DNA of 64,000 bases, taken from assembly GCA_030789695.1 (NCBI GenBank), contig CM061130.1, positions 12,701,860 to 12,765,859 of the forward strand. Reading direction: 5' to 3'. This DNA is from Scilla litardierei. Its lineage: Eukaryota > Streptophyta > Magnoliopsida > Asparagales > Asparagaceae. Under the pieces are notes generated by a model, which did not search any database, was not told the origin of the DNA, and was given only the letters and a program-made list of their open reading frames with translations. Positions 44,826 to 57,103 of the stretch are shown piece by piece (the stretch's first letter is position 1; each line of letters starts with the position of its first letter). The position numbers and the translations under genes were made by a program.

Positions 44826-46504
44826 ATGAACACTCGCCTCGGGGGTCTTGACAAAGAATTATTATTTGACACGAGATCGAAAAGACCGCAAGAAGACTCA
44901 GAGCTGAAAAGAGGAATCATATTATTTCTGAACCAATGGCAGAGGGTAATGCTACTCCTCCTCGTACCGGATCCATTCGGGACCATATAAAGCCAAACTT
45001 TTTTTGCACATCTTCTATCTTGAGGCCGCAGCTGGCGGCGGGAAGCTTTGAGCTAAAGACCAGATTGATCAACCTGATGTAGCAAGACCCCTTTCATGGG
45101 CACGCACATGAGAACACAAACCATCATATAGACCTTTTCCTGGTAAATTGCGACACCTTCCATGCCAAGGATATGAGCGATGATGCCATCAAGCTCAGAG
45201 TATTTTCGTTCACTCTGAGGGACAAGGCCTCTTATTGGTTGCGAGCGCACCCTTCGAATACTTTCACAACTTGGGAGCAATTGGCTCTAGCCTTCCTGAA
45301 CAAGTTCTATCCACCATCCAAAACGGTGAGAATCGAGGGGCGATCACCAATTTCAAGCAACTTCCTCAGGAGTCGTTATATGAGGCATATGAGAGATTTA
45401 AAGATCTGCAGCATCAGTGCCCCCACCATGGAGTCCCAGAGTGGGACCTTATTCAGAGCTTCTATAATGGGCTACAGCCAGGTACCAAGATGATTATCGA
45501 TGCCTACGTTCAAGGCGCTCTTTTGGATAAGCTACCGGGGGAGGCCATATCTTTACTTGAGCAAATGGCCTCGAATAATCAACAATGGAGCGATGAACGC
45601 TCAAACATCAAGGGTCACGAGGTGTAGCTATGCACCTAGATGTGCAACTCGAGACCCTCTGCAAGCAGGTAGCAAGGATAGAACAGAGGTTGGATGCTAT
45701 TCCTCTCACTCTTAGAGATCCAGTATATGCTACGCATGAAGACTACGTCGAGCAAGGGTACACCCCAATAGAAGTGCCCTGCAAAGGAACAGACGTACCT
45801 GCGGAGCAAGTCCATTATATGGGAGGAGAGGGGAGAAATCAATGGCAAAAATCCTGCGGTGAGAAATCATCCCGGTTTTTCTTATTGCAACCCCAATGGA
45901 GCATTGCACCTCCACAGCAGCAGAGACCACCACCTCCACCTCAACAACAAGGGCCACCTCCTCAGCAACAACGGTATAGGTTTAGTCCATCTAGGCTTTA
46001 CAGACCGCCGGGTACTACAATAGACCACCATAACAACAATATCAATCGGTGGCCCCAAGATCTAACTTGGAAGCGACCTTGGACGCATTTATTAGTGGGC
46101 AAACAAAGAACAATGCTTAAACTGCAGCCCACTGTAAGTCCCTTAACACCTCCGTTGACGAGTTAAAAGCTCAAATGGCTCAATTAATGAAGACCCAATA
46201 AAGATTGCCCTCTCAGCCTGAGCCAAATCCTAAAGGGCAAATCAACGAGGTGGTTGCTATCACCACGAGGAGAGGAAAAGTCACCAACGATGTCATGGTG
46301 CCAGTTTCCAAAAAGGTGAGCCAAAGCTCATCCATTCCTACTCAAGAGGAAGACACCACTATTTCAGCCCTTATTGTGGCCAATGACGAGGAGAGGGCTA
46401 CAAAAGATCCACGTGCCATTGGAGAGAGGGAGGCTTTGCCTTCTACACTTCCTATTCCCACCACTACGGCACCGTCGGATGCTACTACTACTTCAAATCA
46501 AAAA
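44826..46504 (+). pseudogene. gag: Gag of element E, frameshifted and truncated
   Basis: It begins near ATG 44826 (MNTRLGGLDKELL). Homology: HENTNHHIDLFLVNCDTF, RVFSFTLRDKASYWLRA, FLNKFYPPSKTV, then after a frameshift near 45335 NFKQLPQESLYEAYERFKDL, CPHHGVPEW, LLEQMASNNQQWS. A Pro/Gln-rich tail (45900-45990) and a Ser/Thr-rich linker follow, with several stops and frame changes. The sequence is close to gag of D. Coding similarity stops near 46500. Confidence 0.82.
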
Positions 46505-47250
46505 GCCCCGTGCTCCAGTTCCACATGTAGGTGGCATACCTTCCCATAGACTAGCTTGTAAGGGGTTGTTCCAATGGGAGATTTTAACGCCATGTTGTAT
46601 GCCTATAGTACATCATTTAGCTTCTGAGACCAATCCCTCTGTGATGAGCTAACTGTCTTCTTAAGGATGGTCTTTATCTCCCTGTTGGGGATCTCTACTT
46701 GTCCACTCGTTTGAGGATGATAGGCGAGTCCAACTTTATGATATACTCCGTACTTCTTGAGTAAGGCCTCAAACTTTCTTTCGATGAAATGACTTCCACC
46801 ATCACTTATGACCGTCCTTGGTACCCCGAAACAGGGGAAGATGATATTCTTGAAGAATTTTGCAACGACTTGAGCAACGTTCGTTGGGATAGCTATGACT
46901 TCTACCCATTTTGGATACATAATCCACCGCCACTAAGATGTATCTGTTCCCACAACTTGTCGAAAACAGGCCCATGAAATCGATCCCCCAGCAGTCAAAT
47001 AGTTCAATCTCCAGGATGCCCTTGAGGGGCATCTCATCCCTCCTTGAAATATTTTTGGTCCTCTGGCACCTGTCGCATCCCTTGATATGGTCATGAGTGT
47101 CCTTGAAAAGCGTTAGCCAGTGGAACCCACATTGGAGTAACTTTGTCATGGTCTTCGTAACCACCGCATGGCCTCCACATGGTTAGTCATGGCAATGAGA
47201 GATGATAGAAGCGGTCTCTTCCTTGGGGATGCACCGCCTAATGATTCCAT
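46505..47250 (-). pseudogene. pol: Integrase of element F, truncated
   Basis: Zinc-finger remnant CDRCQRTKN, core Asp in DCWGIDFMG, second Asp in SDGGSHF, Glu in GQVEIPNREIK, then IGTTPYKLVYGK before the sequence ends at the junction with E. A frameshift near 46905 and a stop near 46602 interrupt it. It would insert cDNA; this copy is dead. Confidence 0.85.
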
Positions 47251-49290
47251 CTTGGCATGATTTATAGAGATGCTGATCGTCCCAGAAGTAACGTTTGGCG
47301 TTGCTCAAGAACTTTCTTCTCTGATAAGTGATCATTCCATGGGGTAAGATCACACTCACTAAAAAATTTACTATGTCGACGTACCACGGTGTATCGGTGG
47401 AATCTGCTGCAAAAAGCTGCTCCCCGACAAAGGACTCATCAATGGGTAAACATCGTCCTTGTCCCCATGAGTGAGACGTGATAAATGATCGACCACTACA
47501 TTCTCTGTGCCCTTCTTACTCTTGATCTCCACGTCAAACTCCTGAAGGAGAAGTATCCACCTTATCAATCGAGGTTTGGATTCTTTCTTGCTCAGCAGAT
47601 ATTTTAAGGCGACATGGTCCGTGTGAATTATGACTTTCGACCCCAGGAGATACTATCGAAATTTCTCAATAGAGTATACCACCGCTAGCAACTCCTTTTC
47701 AGTGGTGGTGTAGTTTCTCTAGGCCTCGTCCAGTGTTTTGCTAGCATAGTAGATGGCGTGCAGCTTCCCATTCTTCCTCTGGCCTAATACAGCTCCCACT
47801 ACCTGATCACTCGCATCACACATCAGCTCAAACGGCAAGTTCCAATCTGGTGGCTGAATAACTGGAGCGGAAATAAGATCCTCCTTTAATCTGTCAAAAG
47901 CTCCAAAACACGCGTCAGAAAAAACAAATGGTGTGCTCTTTGCAAGTAATTCAGTGAGGGGGCGTGCAATTTTAGAATCTTTAATAAACCGACGGTAGAA
48001 CATAGCATGCCCAAGAAAACCACGGATTCCCTTCAGATTGGTCGACGGGGGAAGTTCCTTGATAACTTCGATTTTGACCTTATCAACTTGTATCGCCGTG
48101 GAGGAAATGACATGCCCTACGACAACTCCCTCAGTTAACCTAAAATGGCACTTTTCCCAGTTCAGAGTGAGGTTGTTCTCACGGCATCGCTCTAGTACCT
48201 TGACCAGATTCCCTAGGCAAGAATCGAACTCAGTGCCGTACACCGAGAAGTCATCCATGAAGACCTCCATAATATCTTCGATAAAATCCGAGAAGATAGA
48301 GGTCATGCACCTTTGGAAGGTTGCGGGTGCATTACATAAGCCGAAAGGCATCCTTCAGTATGCGAAGGTGCCATACGGGCATGTGAAAGTCGTCTTCTCT
48401 TGGTCCTCCTTATGCAACGGGATTTGAAAAACCCCCGAGTATCCGTCAAGATAACAAAAATAATTATGCTTAGCAAGATGCTCAAGCATCTGGTCGATGA
48501 ATGGATGGATAAAGTGGTCCTTTCTGGTGGCCTTGTTAAGTTTTCTATAGTCTATACACATCCGCCAGCCCGTGACGGTCCTAGTTGGTATTAATTCATT
48601 TTTTTTTCATTTCTTATGACGGCCATACCTCACTTCTTGGGCATGACTTGGACAGATCTGACCCACTTGCTATCAGAGATGGGGTAGATAATGTCGGCTT
48701 CAAGAAGTTTCAGGACCTCCTTCTTAACAACCTCTTTCATGTTACGCTTTAAGCGCCTTTGATGTTCTATGGATGTTGCGTTGCTATCTTCGAGGTGGAT
48801 CCTATGCTCATATAGCCCAAGGCTAATACCTTTCATGTCGGTGATACTATATCCTATAACATCTCTATGCTCCTTGAGGACCCTTAGAAGATCCTCGAGT
48901 TGGGATTCGGTGAGGGAAGCATTGATTATAACAGGATGCGTGCGATTATCACCGAGAAATGTATATTTAAGATTGGCGGGAAGGTGTTTAAGTTCTACCT
49001 CAGGGGGTGATGTACCCCCTGTTGTACTCGCCTGCGACTGGAATGCCTCTTCCTTAGGTGCCATTTCGTCTGGAATAGAGCCATCTGACGACGTGTCATA
49101 GCTTAAGTCTGAGCTGGCCGATGAGTGTGTCTCATAAAATATATCATCAGGTTCAGCTTCTTGGCCTTCGCAGTTCTCAGGATCCCCCACGGCTTGCTTG
49201 TCAACAGGGGGCGTCGTCGTCTGACCACACACCTCTTTGGAAATTGTCCTAAAGCCTGTTAGGTACCATGGTTGAACCATCTTCTTGGAA
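47251..49290 (-). pseudogene. pol: PR-RT linker, reverse transcriptase and RNase H of element F
   Basis: Minus-strand order: acidic linker and RT N-terminus (49280-48630; [34 protein letters not shown]), RT core (48561-47719; [34 protein letters not shown], catalytic [10 protein letters not shown]), and RNase H ([39 protein letters not shown]). Frame changes near 48620 and 48355 and stops near 47720-47650 break it. Catalytic Asp residues are present, but the protein cannot be made whole. Confidence 0.87.
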
Positions 49291-49329
49291 GTCGCTGGTC
49301 TCTAGGGGACTTGTATATCCTGGGTTTAT

Positions 49330-50034
49330 TCATCCCTCTGAGACAAGTGGTGAAAATATCTCTTCGAATGGGACATCGGAGGGGAAGAAATACATGCCAT
49401 GAGCATCAATTCGTATGCAGATCCCTTCCGGGACGTTGTTGGCGTCAGCGTAATATTCCGTCATGAACTCTGAAAGGTGCGGTGCGAATGGATCTGCTAA
49501 CAAGATGAATACTAGCCTGGTGCACCTGGCATGATTCACAATGTTACTCAAAGCAGTTAGAAGGGATACCTCGTTCGGTATTTCGTAGGAGTTGGCTTGT
49601 GAGATATCCCTTACGCAAAATAAGAGTGTGTCCCCTTCGACGCTAACGTATACATCGTCCTCGAGAGCACCTGAGTGGACTTGTTCCATGATGTAGTTCA
49701 GGACTTCAAATTCGGCTTCGTGAATGGCTCTGACGATTAACGAGCCGGCAGATCTTGCATAGTCCAACATCCTGTCTAAGGCATATTGAGGATGATCCCT
49801 CCAATATGGGTCCTGGGCAAGGAAGACTCGCCGGCACATTGGAATCCTCCGAATGTAAGATGTTCGAACGAGGGTAATCTGAGGAGGGGTGTTAGCACGC
49901 AGAGAAGAAGCACTCAAGAAAATCGTGGAACTCGTTAGCAAAAAGGAGAAAAGATAGAAATAAGAGAACAAAAAGAAAAATAAAAAGAAGTGGTGGGGTG
50001 TCAAGTGTGGATGAAACCAACACTCTCCAACCAA
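49330..50034 (-). CDS. Unrecognised ORF at the gag position of element F
   Basis: A 234-codon frame from ATG 50034. The first ~60 codons read a T-rich, leader-like stretch (Phe/Leu/Ser) ending in a CCTCAG acceptor-like site. A more convincing start is an internal Met (MCRRVFLAQDPYWRD, near 49840), giving about 170 residues. The body is a balanced alternating sequence (YALDRMLDYARSAG, EFEVLNYIMEQVHSG, DVYVSVEGDTLLFCVRD, CTRLVFILLADPFAP) with no internal stop, and ends FSPLVSEG. It has no gag, zinc-knuckle or protease motif. It lies between the primer site and the PR-RT linker, where gag and protease belong. I do not recognise the family. Confidence 0.45.
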   Translation of the reverse strand: MVGECWFHPHLTPHHFFLFFFLFSYFYLFSFLLTSSTIFLSASSLRANTPPQITLVRTSYIRRIPMCRRVFLAQDPYWRDHPQYALDRMLDYARSAGSLIVRAIHEAEFEVLNYIMEQVHSGALEDDVYVSVEGDTLLFCVRDISQANSYEIPNEVSLLTALSNIVNHARCTRLVFILLADPFAPHLSEFMTEYYADANNVPEGICIRIDAHGMYFFPSDVPFEEIFSPLVSEG

Positions 50035-50055
50035 AAGCTAAAGTAAAGCATCGCC

Positions 50056-50073
50056 TCCTCGACAACGGCACCA
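50056..50073 (-). other. Degenerate primer-binding site of element F
   Basis: The reverse complement is TGGTGCCGTTGTCGAGGA, with three mismatches to the tRNA-Asp site, five bases from the LTR start at 50079. Confidence 0.7.
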
Positions 50074-50078
50074 AAACT

Positions 50079-51040
50079 TGGTCCTCACCCGTGATGCACA
50101 GACGAGAACACCGCAAGTGGACGGTGCATTACAGTATGTATAGAATGTCGAACTCTAGGGAGGTGGTCATCTAACGCTTAGCTTTTTGTGGAAGGAGGAG
50201 AATGTGTGCTCGGGGTTGTCACGTGCGATTTGGTTGGTTGGTTGAGGGAAGTGGAATTGACTAAATATTAAACGTCTAGGGCTTTCAGGATTCTTGCTAT
50301 GGCCTTCAGTAATGGATTTCAGGTCAATTGATCCTTCGTCGGATGATGGATTAAAGTAGGAGTGCCACATCTGGAGATGGGAACGGGCGTTAGACTTTCA
50401 TCGTCACGCTCGTCTAACACATCCCTATACGGGGCCATGCTCCCGCTATCGGCTTCATACGGGAATGTGTGCATTACACTTGACACTTGAGTCCCGCTTC
50501 GCAATCTGTTGGCACTCGTGTACTCTTCGGAATGTGACGCCATCCTGTGGTTGATTCTAGCGGTCGGGCTCCTCTCGTAGTCACCGGTTAGCGGATTGCA
50601 GGTTAGTGGTTGCCCAGGCTCTCGGTTCATCCTTGTGAGCGCAAGCCCCGAAAAACAACCACTAATCCCAAATCGGATTCGTGGGGATTCTCCCTAGGAT
50701 ATGGAGTCGCTTTCATGGTCCTCCAATCCTAAGGCTAATCCCCCAAAACCCTTGTTCAAACCACCATAGGGAGTCCCTTGTTTCGTCCAACGGAGGTCTA
50801 ACCTATCATACATTCCCTAAGCTCCTAGGAATCCTCCCTAAACCCTAGAAACCCACTACTCTAGCATGACAAAATCTCTAAATATGATAACAATAAAGAT
50901 AAACATATCTAACAGGTCAAATTGTATGAAATCAATTTCAATAGAGACAGCAAGAGAAATAAGAGCAATGGTAAAGAAATCAAAGAAATCCAACCACAAA
51001 CAAGTAAATATATTGCAAAAGAGATTACCAAGAGAGAGTT
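50079..51040 (-). repeat. 5' LTR fragment of element F
   Basis: The U5 end resembles the LTR of C (CCGCAAGTG..ACGGTG, then ATGTCGAACTC.AGGGAG). The LTR extends right to 51040, where element G starts. No gene is visible in it. Confidence 0.7.
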
Positions 51041-53322
51041 TGTAACGACCTGTTTTCATCAACACAACTACTTACGTGTTTAACCTATTTCCAATTTTTT
51101 AAAAACTATTTTGTAATGGTTTTTCAGGGGTGTTACTGATTTCAAAAATTTCTTATAAAAATATTTTGAAGTACCAGACTAGTTATGGAGTATTTTAGTA
51201 AGATCGGATTTCATCAATACCTCTAAAAGATCTGATAAAAATTCATTTTCAGTTATTACCGTTTTGACTTAATGAATTTATTTTCTATTCAAACATCTTC
51301 AAAACATTTTCAAACTTATATAGTAGCATCCTATGATCATTTAGGGCTCCCCACATTAATTTCGTAATTTTCTGACATCGTTTCGACCTCGAACCCGCAA
51401 ACCTGCTTCCTAAACGTTTTGGCCTAAAACTAGTATCTCCGTAGCTCAAACCCTGAAACGGTCTTCGTATTCGCAATCCTTGCAATGATACGAACCCGTA
51501 GGTATATTTTCAAAATTTTTCTGACACGTTTACTAGTAGAGGCAAAATCGTAACTTCGTTACAATTTTTCACTAATGACTTTCACTAATGACTTTTTAAC
51601 CTCCCTTAATTACCTTAAGTACCCCCCTAATAACCTTAATTAACTTGCCCTACCTAACCCCATTCCTTACCAGTGGGCAGCCATGCATCTCCAACAACCC
51701 CATACACGTTTCAACGTGTTTGCTTTGTTTCCCAAGCTAATACAACCAGCCTACCTACCCCATTAATTTTATTGACTAGGTGTTATTATAATTAAATTAT
51801 TAACCTATATAAACCCCCCAGGCACAACACCCATACACTCAGCCTCTCTCTATCTCTCGATCTCTCCCGCTCTCGTTCTCATCTCCCTTCCCTCTCTCTC
51901 AAAATCTCTCCCTCACCCCGCCCTCAGGTGGGTGACCGCCGCCACCGTCGCCGTCCTCCGACACTCAGCGCCCGTCATCACACTCCCCTCATTACACGCA
52001 GAGCTCTGCCTGCCGTCTGACAACGCCTCACCGCGTCCCCACGCCTCTGCGAGCTCCGCTCCGACCACCCACAAGCACCGCCGCTTCCAACGGCCTCCTC
52101 CGCACGCAGCACCGCCCTACGTCGAGAGCCCCACGACCGCCGCCTCCCTCCTGCAGCTCCGCCCTCCTCCGACTCCCTCCCGCTGCTACTTCCCCGAAAC
52201 GATGCCGCCCAAGACGACGAAGCCGCCACTTCTCCTCCGCTAGGCCACCCCCTCCTCCGCTCGTCGCCGTCCCAGTCAGCCCCGCCGGCGAAGCCCCCGC
52301 ATCCGAAGCCCCCCATGCATGAAGAACGGAGGAGAACGATGAAGCACAGTTAATCACAATGGCATTCTCGTAAATTCAAAGTATTTTCGTATTTTTCATA
52401 AATTAATTAATTAATAAATGGATATTATGGTTTTAAATCCATAACTTAAAATATGATGGTCAGAAAAATGTGAGACTAGCTCTAGAAAATCGGAAATAAT
52501 ATTCTGGATCCAATGGCACTGGTCTTATCTCGATCAGACGCTTAGTTTTTTCAGAATTAATTTTTACGCCTAAATTTTAAATACATTATTTTCTTTTAAA
52601 AATACGTAACTTGTTATTTTCACGTACATTAACATGTGAAAAAAATATATGTTATAGTACTCTTCGAGACGGTCATTTTGACAGCTCATTTGCAACTTTC
52701 TGATGCAGATTGCATCTAAAATAAATTATTGAATAAATACGTTACTAATTGAAAAATAGTTTTTAAATTGTTTTTGAGCTTTTAAAAATTCTAAAAATTA
52801 ATATAAGCTTCAGAAAAATATTTGCTCTTGTAGTAAAACTATTTTTATCATATGATAGCCTATATATAAATTTAGAACGCTTTTCATCACCGTTTTAATC
52901 AGTTTAAAAATCAAAACGATCATGTTAATAAATAGAAAGGGTGTATTCTTTAACCAATTGTTTCTTGTGTTTGCAGGTACCAATTTTCGTGCACCAGCAT
53001 CTTTATAACGCCGATCTCGATTGTAAGTCACTCTAATTCTAGTTTTAGAAGTTAAGCCAGTGCAAAAACATGAACTTAGGATGCTTATAAATAGTCTCGG
53101 AACAACATTGTTTCTAACTAACTTCAAATGAGTTTCTTCAGTTGCACGTAAACTTATAACTCTCGTCTACACTTGTCTACCATGTTTTGATGCTCATCAC
53201 TTGCAAAAACTACGCATACACTTTGTGTACACTTGTAGAACGATTGCTTATGAACAAATCACCTGCTGCATGCTATTTACCACTCAGTAAATGCTAACAA
53301 ATTATCGTAAGAAATGTCATGT

Positions 53323-53418
53323 GTGGAACATCTTGTGAAACGTCTTATGAAACATCTTGTGGAACATCTTGTGGAACATCTTGTGGAATATCTTGTGGAA
53401 CATCTCGTGGAACATCAT
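53323..53418. repeat. 12-bp minisatellite, 8 copies
   Basis: The unit GTGGAACATCTT is repeated eight times with single-base variants. It produces a repetitive (HKMF)n reading frame on the minus strand that is not a gene. Confidence 0.92.
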
Positions 53419-53517
53419 GTCAGGAACATGTACTAGATTCACATGACACATCACCGGGGTTTGGGGTAACTCACAGTTTGTGAAAGTGCGGGAGTGACTG
53501 GAGTTCAATCTACATGT

Positions 53518-53612
53518 CTAGCTGCCTGGGTTTCGACATCCTGCCTAGCTGCCTGTGTTTCGACAAACATATATGCTGCTCGCCAGCATCCTGTCTAGCT
53601 GCCTAGGTTTTC
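53518..53612. repeat. Short imperfect repeat CTAGCTGCCTG..TTTCG, three copies
   Basis: CTAGCTGCCTGGGTTTCGAC, then near copies starting at about 53548 and 53596. Local duplication inside the LTR of G. Confidence 0.75.
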
Positions 53613-54161
53613 GGCATTCGTCTGGGTCGCGCCCAGGCAAGAGATGAACTCAATGGTCACATATTGTACTCTCCGACTGGAGTCACCCAGTTCTAGTATA
53701 TCTTGCACGATCACCTCTACTTTATGCATTACACGCACTTTACCTACTACACCTGTGCAGTCACCAGTACTTTGCTTCTCCTGCTTAGCCTGCTTTACTA
53801 CCTTGCTGCCTGTTTGTTTTACTCCACATGCATGTTTACTTTACTATTGTTGTTACTTTACCTGCTTTAATACCATGTCATATATGCCATGTCATCGTTT
53901 CTTCTCTCATACTTTATTTATTTCACTTGCATATATGACTGTTGTTCCTTTACTTTTCGAACGTAGTTAGTTCCATAGCCTGTTCATTCTCATGCGTGTA
54001 CACAACTTTTACTACTATTGCTAGAATTATTGTGACTTACCTACGGTTCCATCTCCGTGGCACCGCAGACGACGTACATATGGAGGTGGATGCTATTAAG
54101 TTGATAGCGCCAGAGTTCGACCATGAGGCCGCAGCTTTCAGTTTTATTTTTGCTATGTACT

Positions 54162-56052
54162 TGGTGGGACCGAAAAGGTGCTCTCTCTCAAGTGCAAGAG
54201 TCCGTACAAGTAGTAAAACCTGGGAGTCCAGGTGTCGAATCCACGGGAAGAAATCTGCTGCAACCACAATTCAAATCAAATAGAAATCTATCGGAAAGAA
54301 ACTAAACACTTTAGGTGGTGATGTGAAAGGTGATGAACGAAGAAATACGTATAAGAAAATATATATAAAAAGTATGCACATGGTATGGGTTCGCTAGGGT
54401 CAGCGATTCGTATTAATTTGGTTGATGAATATATCACAATGAATTCTCTTTTTGAGAGCAATTCACCGGGAAAAATATCCAATATAACTCAATGAATTCT
54501 CCTTTTGGGAGCAATTCATCGGAAGATGCCCTTTTGGGGGTTCAAACAAAATATTCAAAAAGATCGTCGCTAAAGCTATAATACGATATGAAACTCTCTT
54601 TTGGAGAGATCAAAACTACGGTATGAAACTCCCTTTTGGGGAGATCAAAACTCACCCTTTTGGGGCGATCATCAACTGAATTAATTCTTTTGGAATCTAA
54701 AAAAGTCGATTTACGAACAACGATTACAATTTTAGCGACGTTTAACGATTAAGCACATGGAATTTCAACCAAACTAACACAAATCATAGCCCCTAACTAC
54801 TCCAAACCATGCACAATAACAATTTAGCTACTCATGGCGCAGAAATAAACAATTTTCAGATCAGAATTCATAGGTTTAATAGCAAAATACGGAAGTTTAG
54901 AGGCAAAATACAAGCTAAAACACCGAAATACAAGCTAAAGTTGAAGAGAATATCACCAAATCTCTCTGAAAAGTCTTCAAAACTCTCTGGAAATTAGAAA
55001 TAAGCCTCTGGAATTTTACAGAATTTTTCAGGGGGAAAATACGGCTTCTAGAGCCTCCAATACGCCCAAAATACGCCCCCAAACTGCTTGAATACGCCCA
55101 AAAAACCCTAAATACGCTTATATAATAAGATTGCGGGTTTGGGTTGCTTAACGGGTCTAAACCCGCATCCATTTAACGCCCGAATGCATCTGGGCCGCAC
55201 ATCTGGAGCGGATCAAACCTGGGCCGCTCATCAAATGCGGGATTGAACGTAGGGGTGACACGTGGCATCCTAGCGGATCCACGCCCGCGTTGCATCCGAG
55301 TTCAGCTCGGATTTGATCCAGGCCGTTCGTGCAAAAGCGGGATTCAATTTGAAGCGGCCACGTGTCCCCATCTTCGGAGCGCTCGCCGCTTCGTTTACTT
55401 CGTGTGCCCGCCGTTGGATCTCGCAGCAACGCCCCCGATCGAGCCACGTGGCCCAAAAATTTCGCCGCTCCGCATCGTTCGCTTCGGGCATGCTCGCCTC
55501 CGTCCGATCGGCATCGGACGCTTAGGAATGCGCCACGTCCTCCGTTACATCGCCCGCAGCTTCGTTCGTCTCCGGCTCGATCCGCTCCGTTGGATCGGGA
55601 TCCAACGGTCCTTGCAAATTCCCGCTACGCAATTCATCGGGCCGTTGGATTAAGATCCAACGGCGGAGGTATTTCCACGTCGATATTTTCCCGCAGCCGT
55701 CGGATTCGAGCGGGATCCGCTCTGATGCTGCCACCGCATGCGCCAAGATTCGTGCGCGTTTATTTTATTTCCAATAAATGGTATTCTGCATTCAAAAATT
55801 CATAGTAATTAGCACAGATCTCAGAAAAATACAAATAAATAGTCGTTGGAATCGTGAGATCGAGACGATGCTATGAAAAATATAAAATGTGCAGAATTGC
55901 ATCGTTAAATGCTGTTTTGTGCTCAAATATTGTGTTTTCTCTAGTAAATAAATGTGTAGAAAATACTTATGAATTAGAGATAAATTTAGCATCACATGAG
56001 CACAAAATAGGGCTGAATGGGGGGTTAAATATGTAATATTGAACCCGAATCA
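54162..56052 (-). repeat. 3' LTR of element H (left copy)
   Basis: Same sequence as 58359-60249 as far as I can read. Six short hairpins of the form N(4-5)CTTTTGGN(4-5) lie at 54440-54668 in the transcribed part. GC-rich U3 with CACGTGG-type cores lies at 55250-55680. ORFs of up to 147 codons occur identically in both LTRs and have no family match. Confidence 0.95.
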
Positions 56053-57103
56053 CACCCCCCAACTAGCGATTTGCTAGTCTCTAGCAAAAATAGCGATAAA
56101 TACGGACGATCAATAAAACAATAAGTTCTTTTGAATTGCTTATGGCATGGCTCAATAATACGTATTCCAACATGATCTTGACCATCAATATACATATCCA
56201 TGAACAAAATCAATCACATGAAATTTTCTCTAATTTAGTATGAATAAATAACATGCATGCATCCTTTTGCGCAAGCGAAAGTATAACGCGTCGTTATATA
56301 CTAGTTTTCTTGTTTCCAAAGAATTGGCCTATCAAAATAATCATTCAAGACATGGGTATTGAAGTTCCTTAGTATATTCACCATTTCTTTTCTTTTATTC
56401 GTTCTGCGTAACGCGCATCAAGCAACATTCGCAGAAAAAAGTATAACTTGGATCGCTCCATCAAATGAGTGAGTTTCCGGTCAATGGCTCCCAAATCAGA
56501 CGATCATAGGGCATTAGGCCAAGAAGGACCCCTCGGACTGTACTACTCGAGCCAACCAAGTTATTTATTAGTGACATACTTATTCATTCATTTTTCATCA
56601 TTCATTTTTCATTCTTTTCATTCAAAAATTTTTTCTTTTCTTTTCTTTTCTCCATCTTTTTCTTTGTAAGCAACTCAAAACCCATCAACATGAATATAAA
56701 CATTAATAACAAAGGCCAAATTCCTCTTCAACTTGAAAACTATTCTAATGAATCGTGTATACTTAAGCTTTTTCATCACATTAGCATGCATGAAATATAT
56801 TCGAACTATTTCGAGATATTAATCATGGAAATTGAAAATTTTCATGAATAGCATATTAACGGCAATTCCATGAAGGAAAAATAATTAATCAAGCCATAAA
56901 CAATTTTTAGAACACAATTAATGTATAATCATCCGCATTTGAGGCATATGAAGGAGTTTTAAAAGATGAGATTTGGTGATTTATTATTCTCAAAAAAAAT
57001 CCTAAGGTCTCATACACACCCCCCAACTAAAGATGGACATTGTCCTCAATGTCGGAAGATGTACGAGTTTATTCAAGCAAGCAACCTAGAAAGCATATAA
57101 AAA
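56053..57103 (-). other. 3' non-coding region of element H
   Basis: Minus strand: hairpin ACATTG-AGGA-CAATGT (57037-57052) before a purine run (about 57017-57028), then AT-rich sequence, the block shared with A (56401-56566), and hairpin TTTGCTAG-AGA-CTAGCAAA (56070-56088) before the terminal purine tract AGTTGGGGGGTG next to the LTR. Confidence 0.75.

Larger units (their letters stand above)
42674..46504 (+). mobile_element. Element E: D-related gypsy, 5' LTR plus gag only
   Basis: A 2004-bp LTR related to that of D, a degenerate tRNA-Asp primer site and a broken gag. It ends at about 46504, where integrase sequence of element F begins on the opposite strand. No protease, accessory ORF or 3' LTR remains. 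It interrupts fragment J. Confidence 0.8.
46505..51040 (-). mobile_element. Gypsy element F, truncated, with an unrecognised ORF at the gag position
   Basis: On the minus strand: LTR fragment (51040-50079), degenerate tRNA-Asp primer site, an unrecognised ORF, PR-RT linker, RT, RNase H and integrase, cut at about 46505. Gag and protease are not found. The LTR is cut by the insertion of element G at 51041. The RT and integrase motifs are Athila/Tat-like. Confidence 0.8.
51041..54161 (+). repeat. LTR1 of element G, part 1
   Basis: TATA box CTATATAAAC at about 51805, followed by a CT-rich stretch and a GC-rich leader (51930-52320), in which open frames of ~100 codons have biased composition and no family match. 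52330-53300 is AT-rich with no feature seen. Tandem repeats lie at 53323-53610. It ends in the GTACT target duplication of H (54157-54161). Confidence 0.78.

Noticed and set aside
51932..52243. Possible gene in the GC-rich leader of the G LTR
   Set aside because: Open on both strands with biased Ala/Pro/Arg composition and no domain; best explained by GC-rich leader sequence.
55243..55805. Overlapping ORFs of 136 and 147 codons, repeated at 59440-60002
   Set aside because: They lie in the GC-rich U3 of the H LTR, occur in both LTR copies, overlap each other and match no family.
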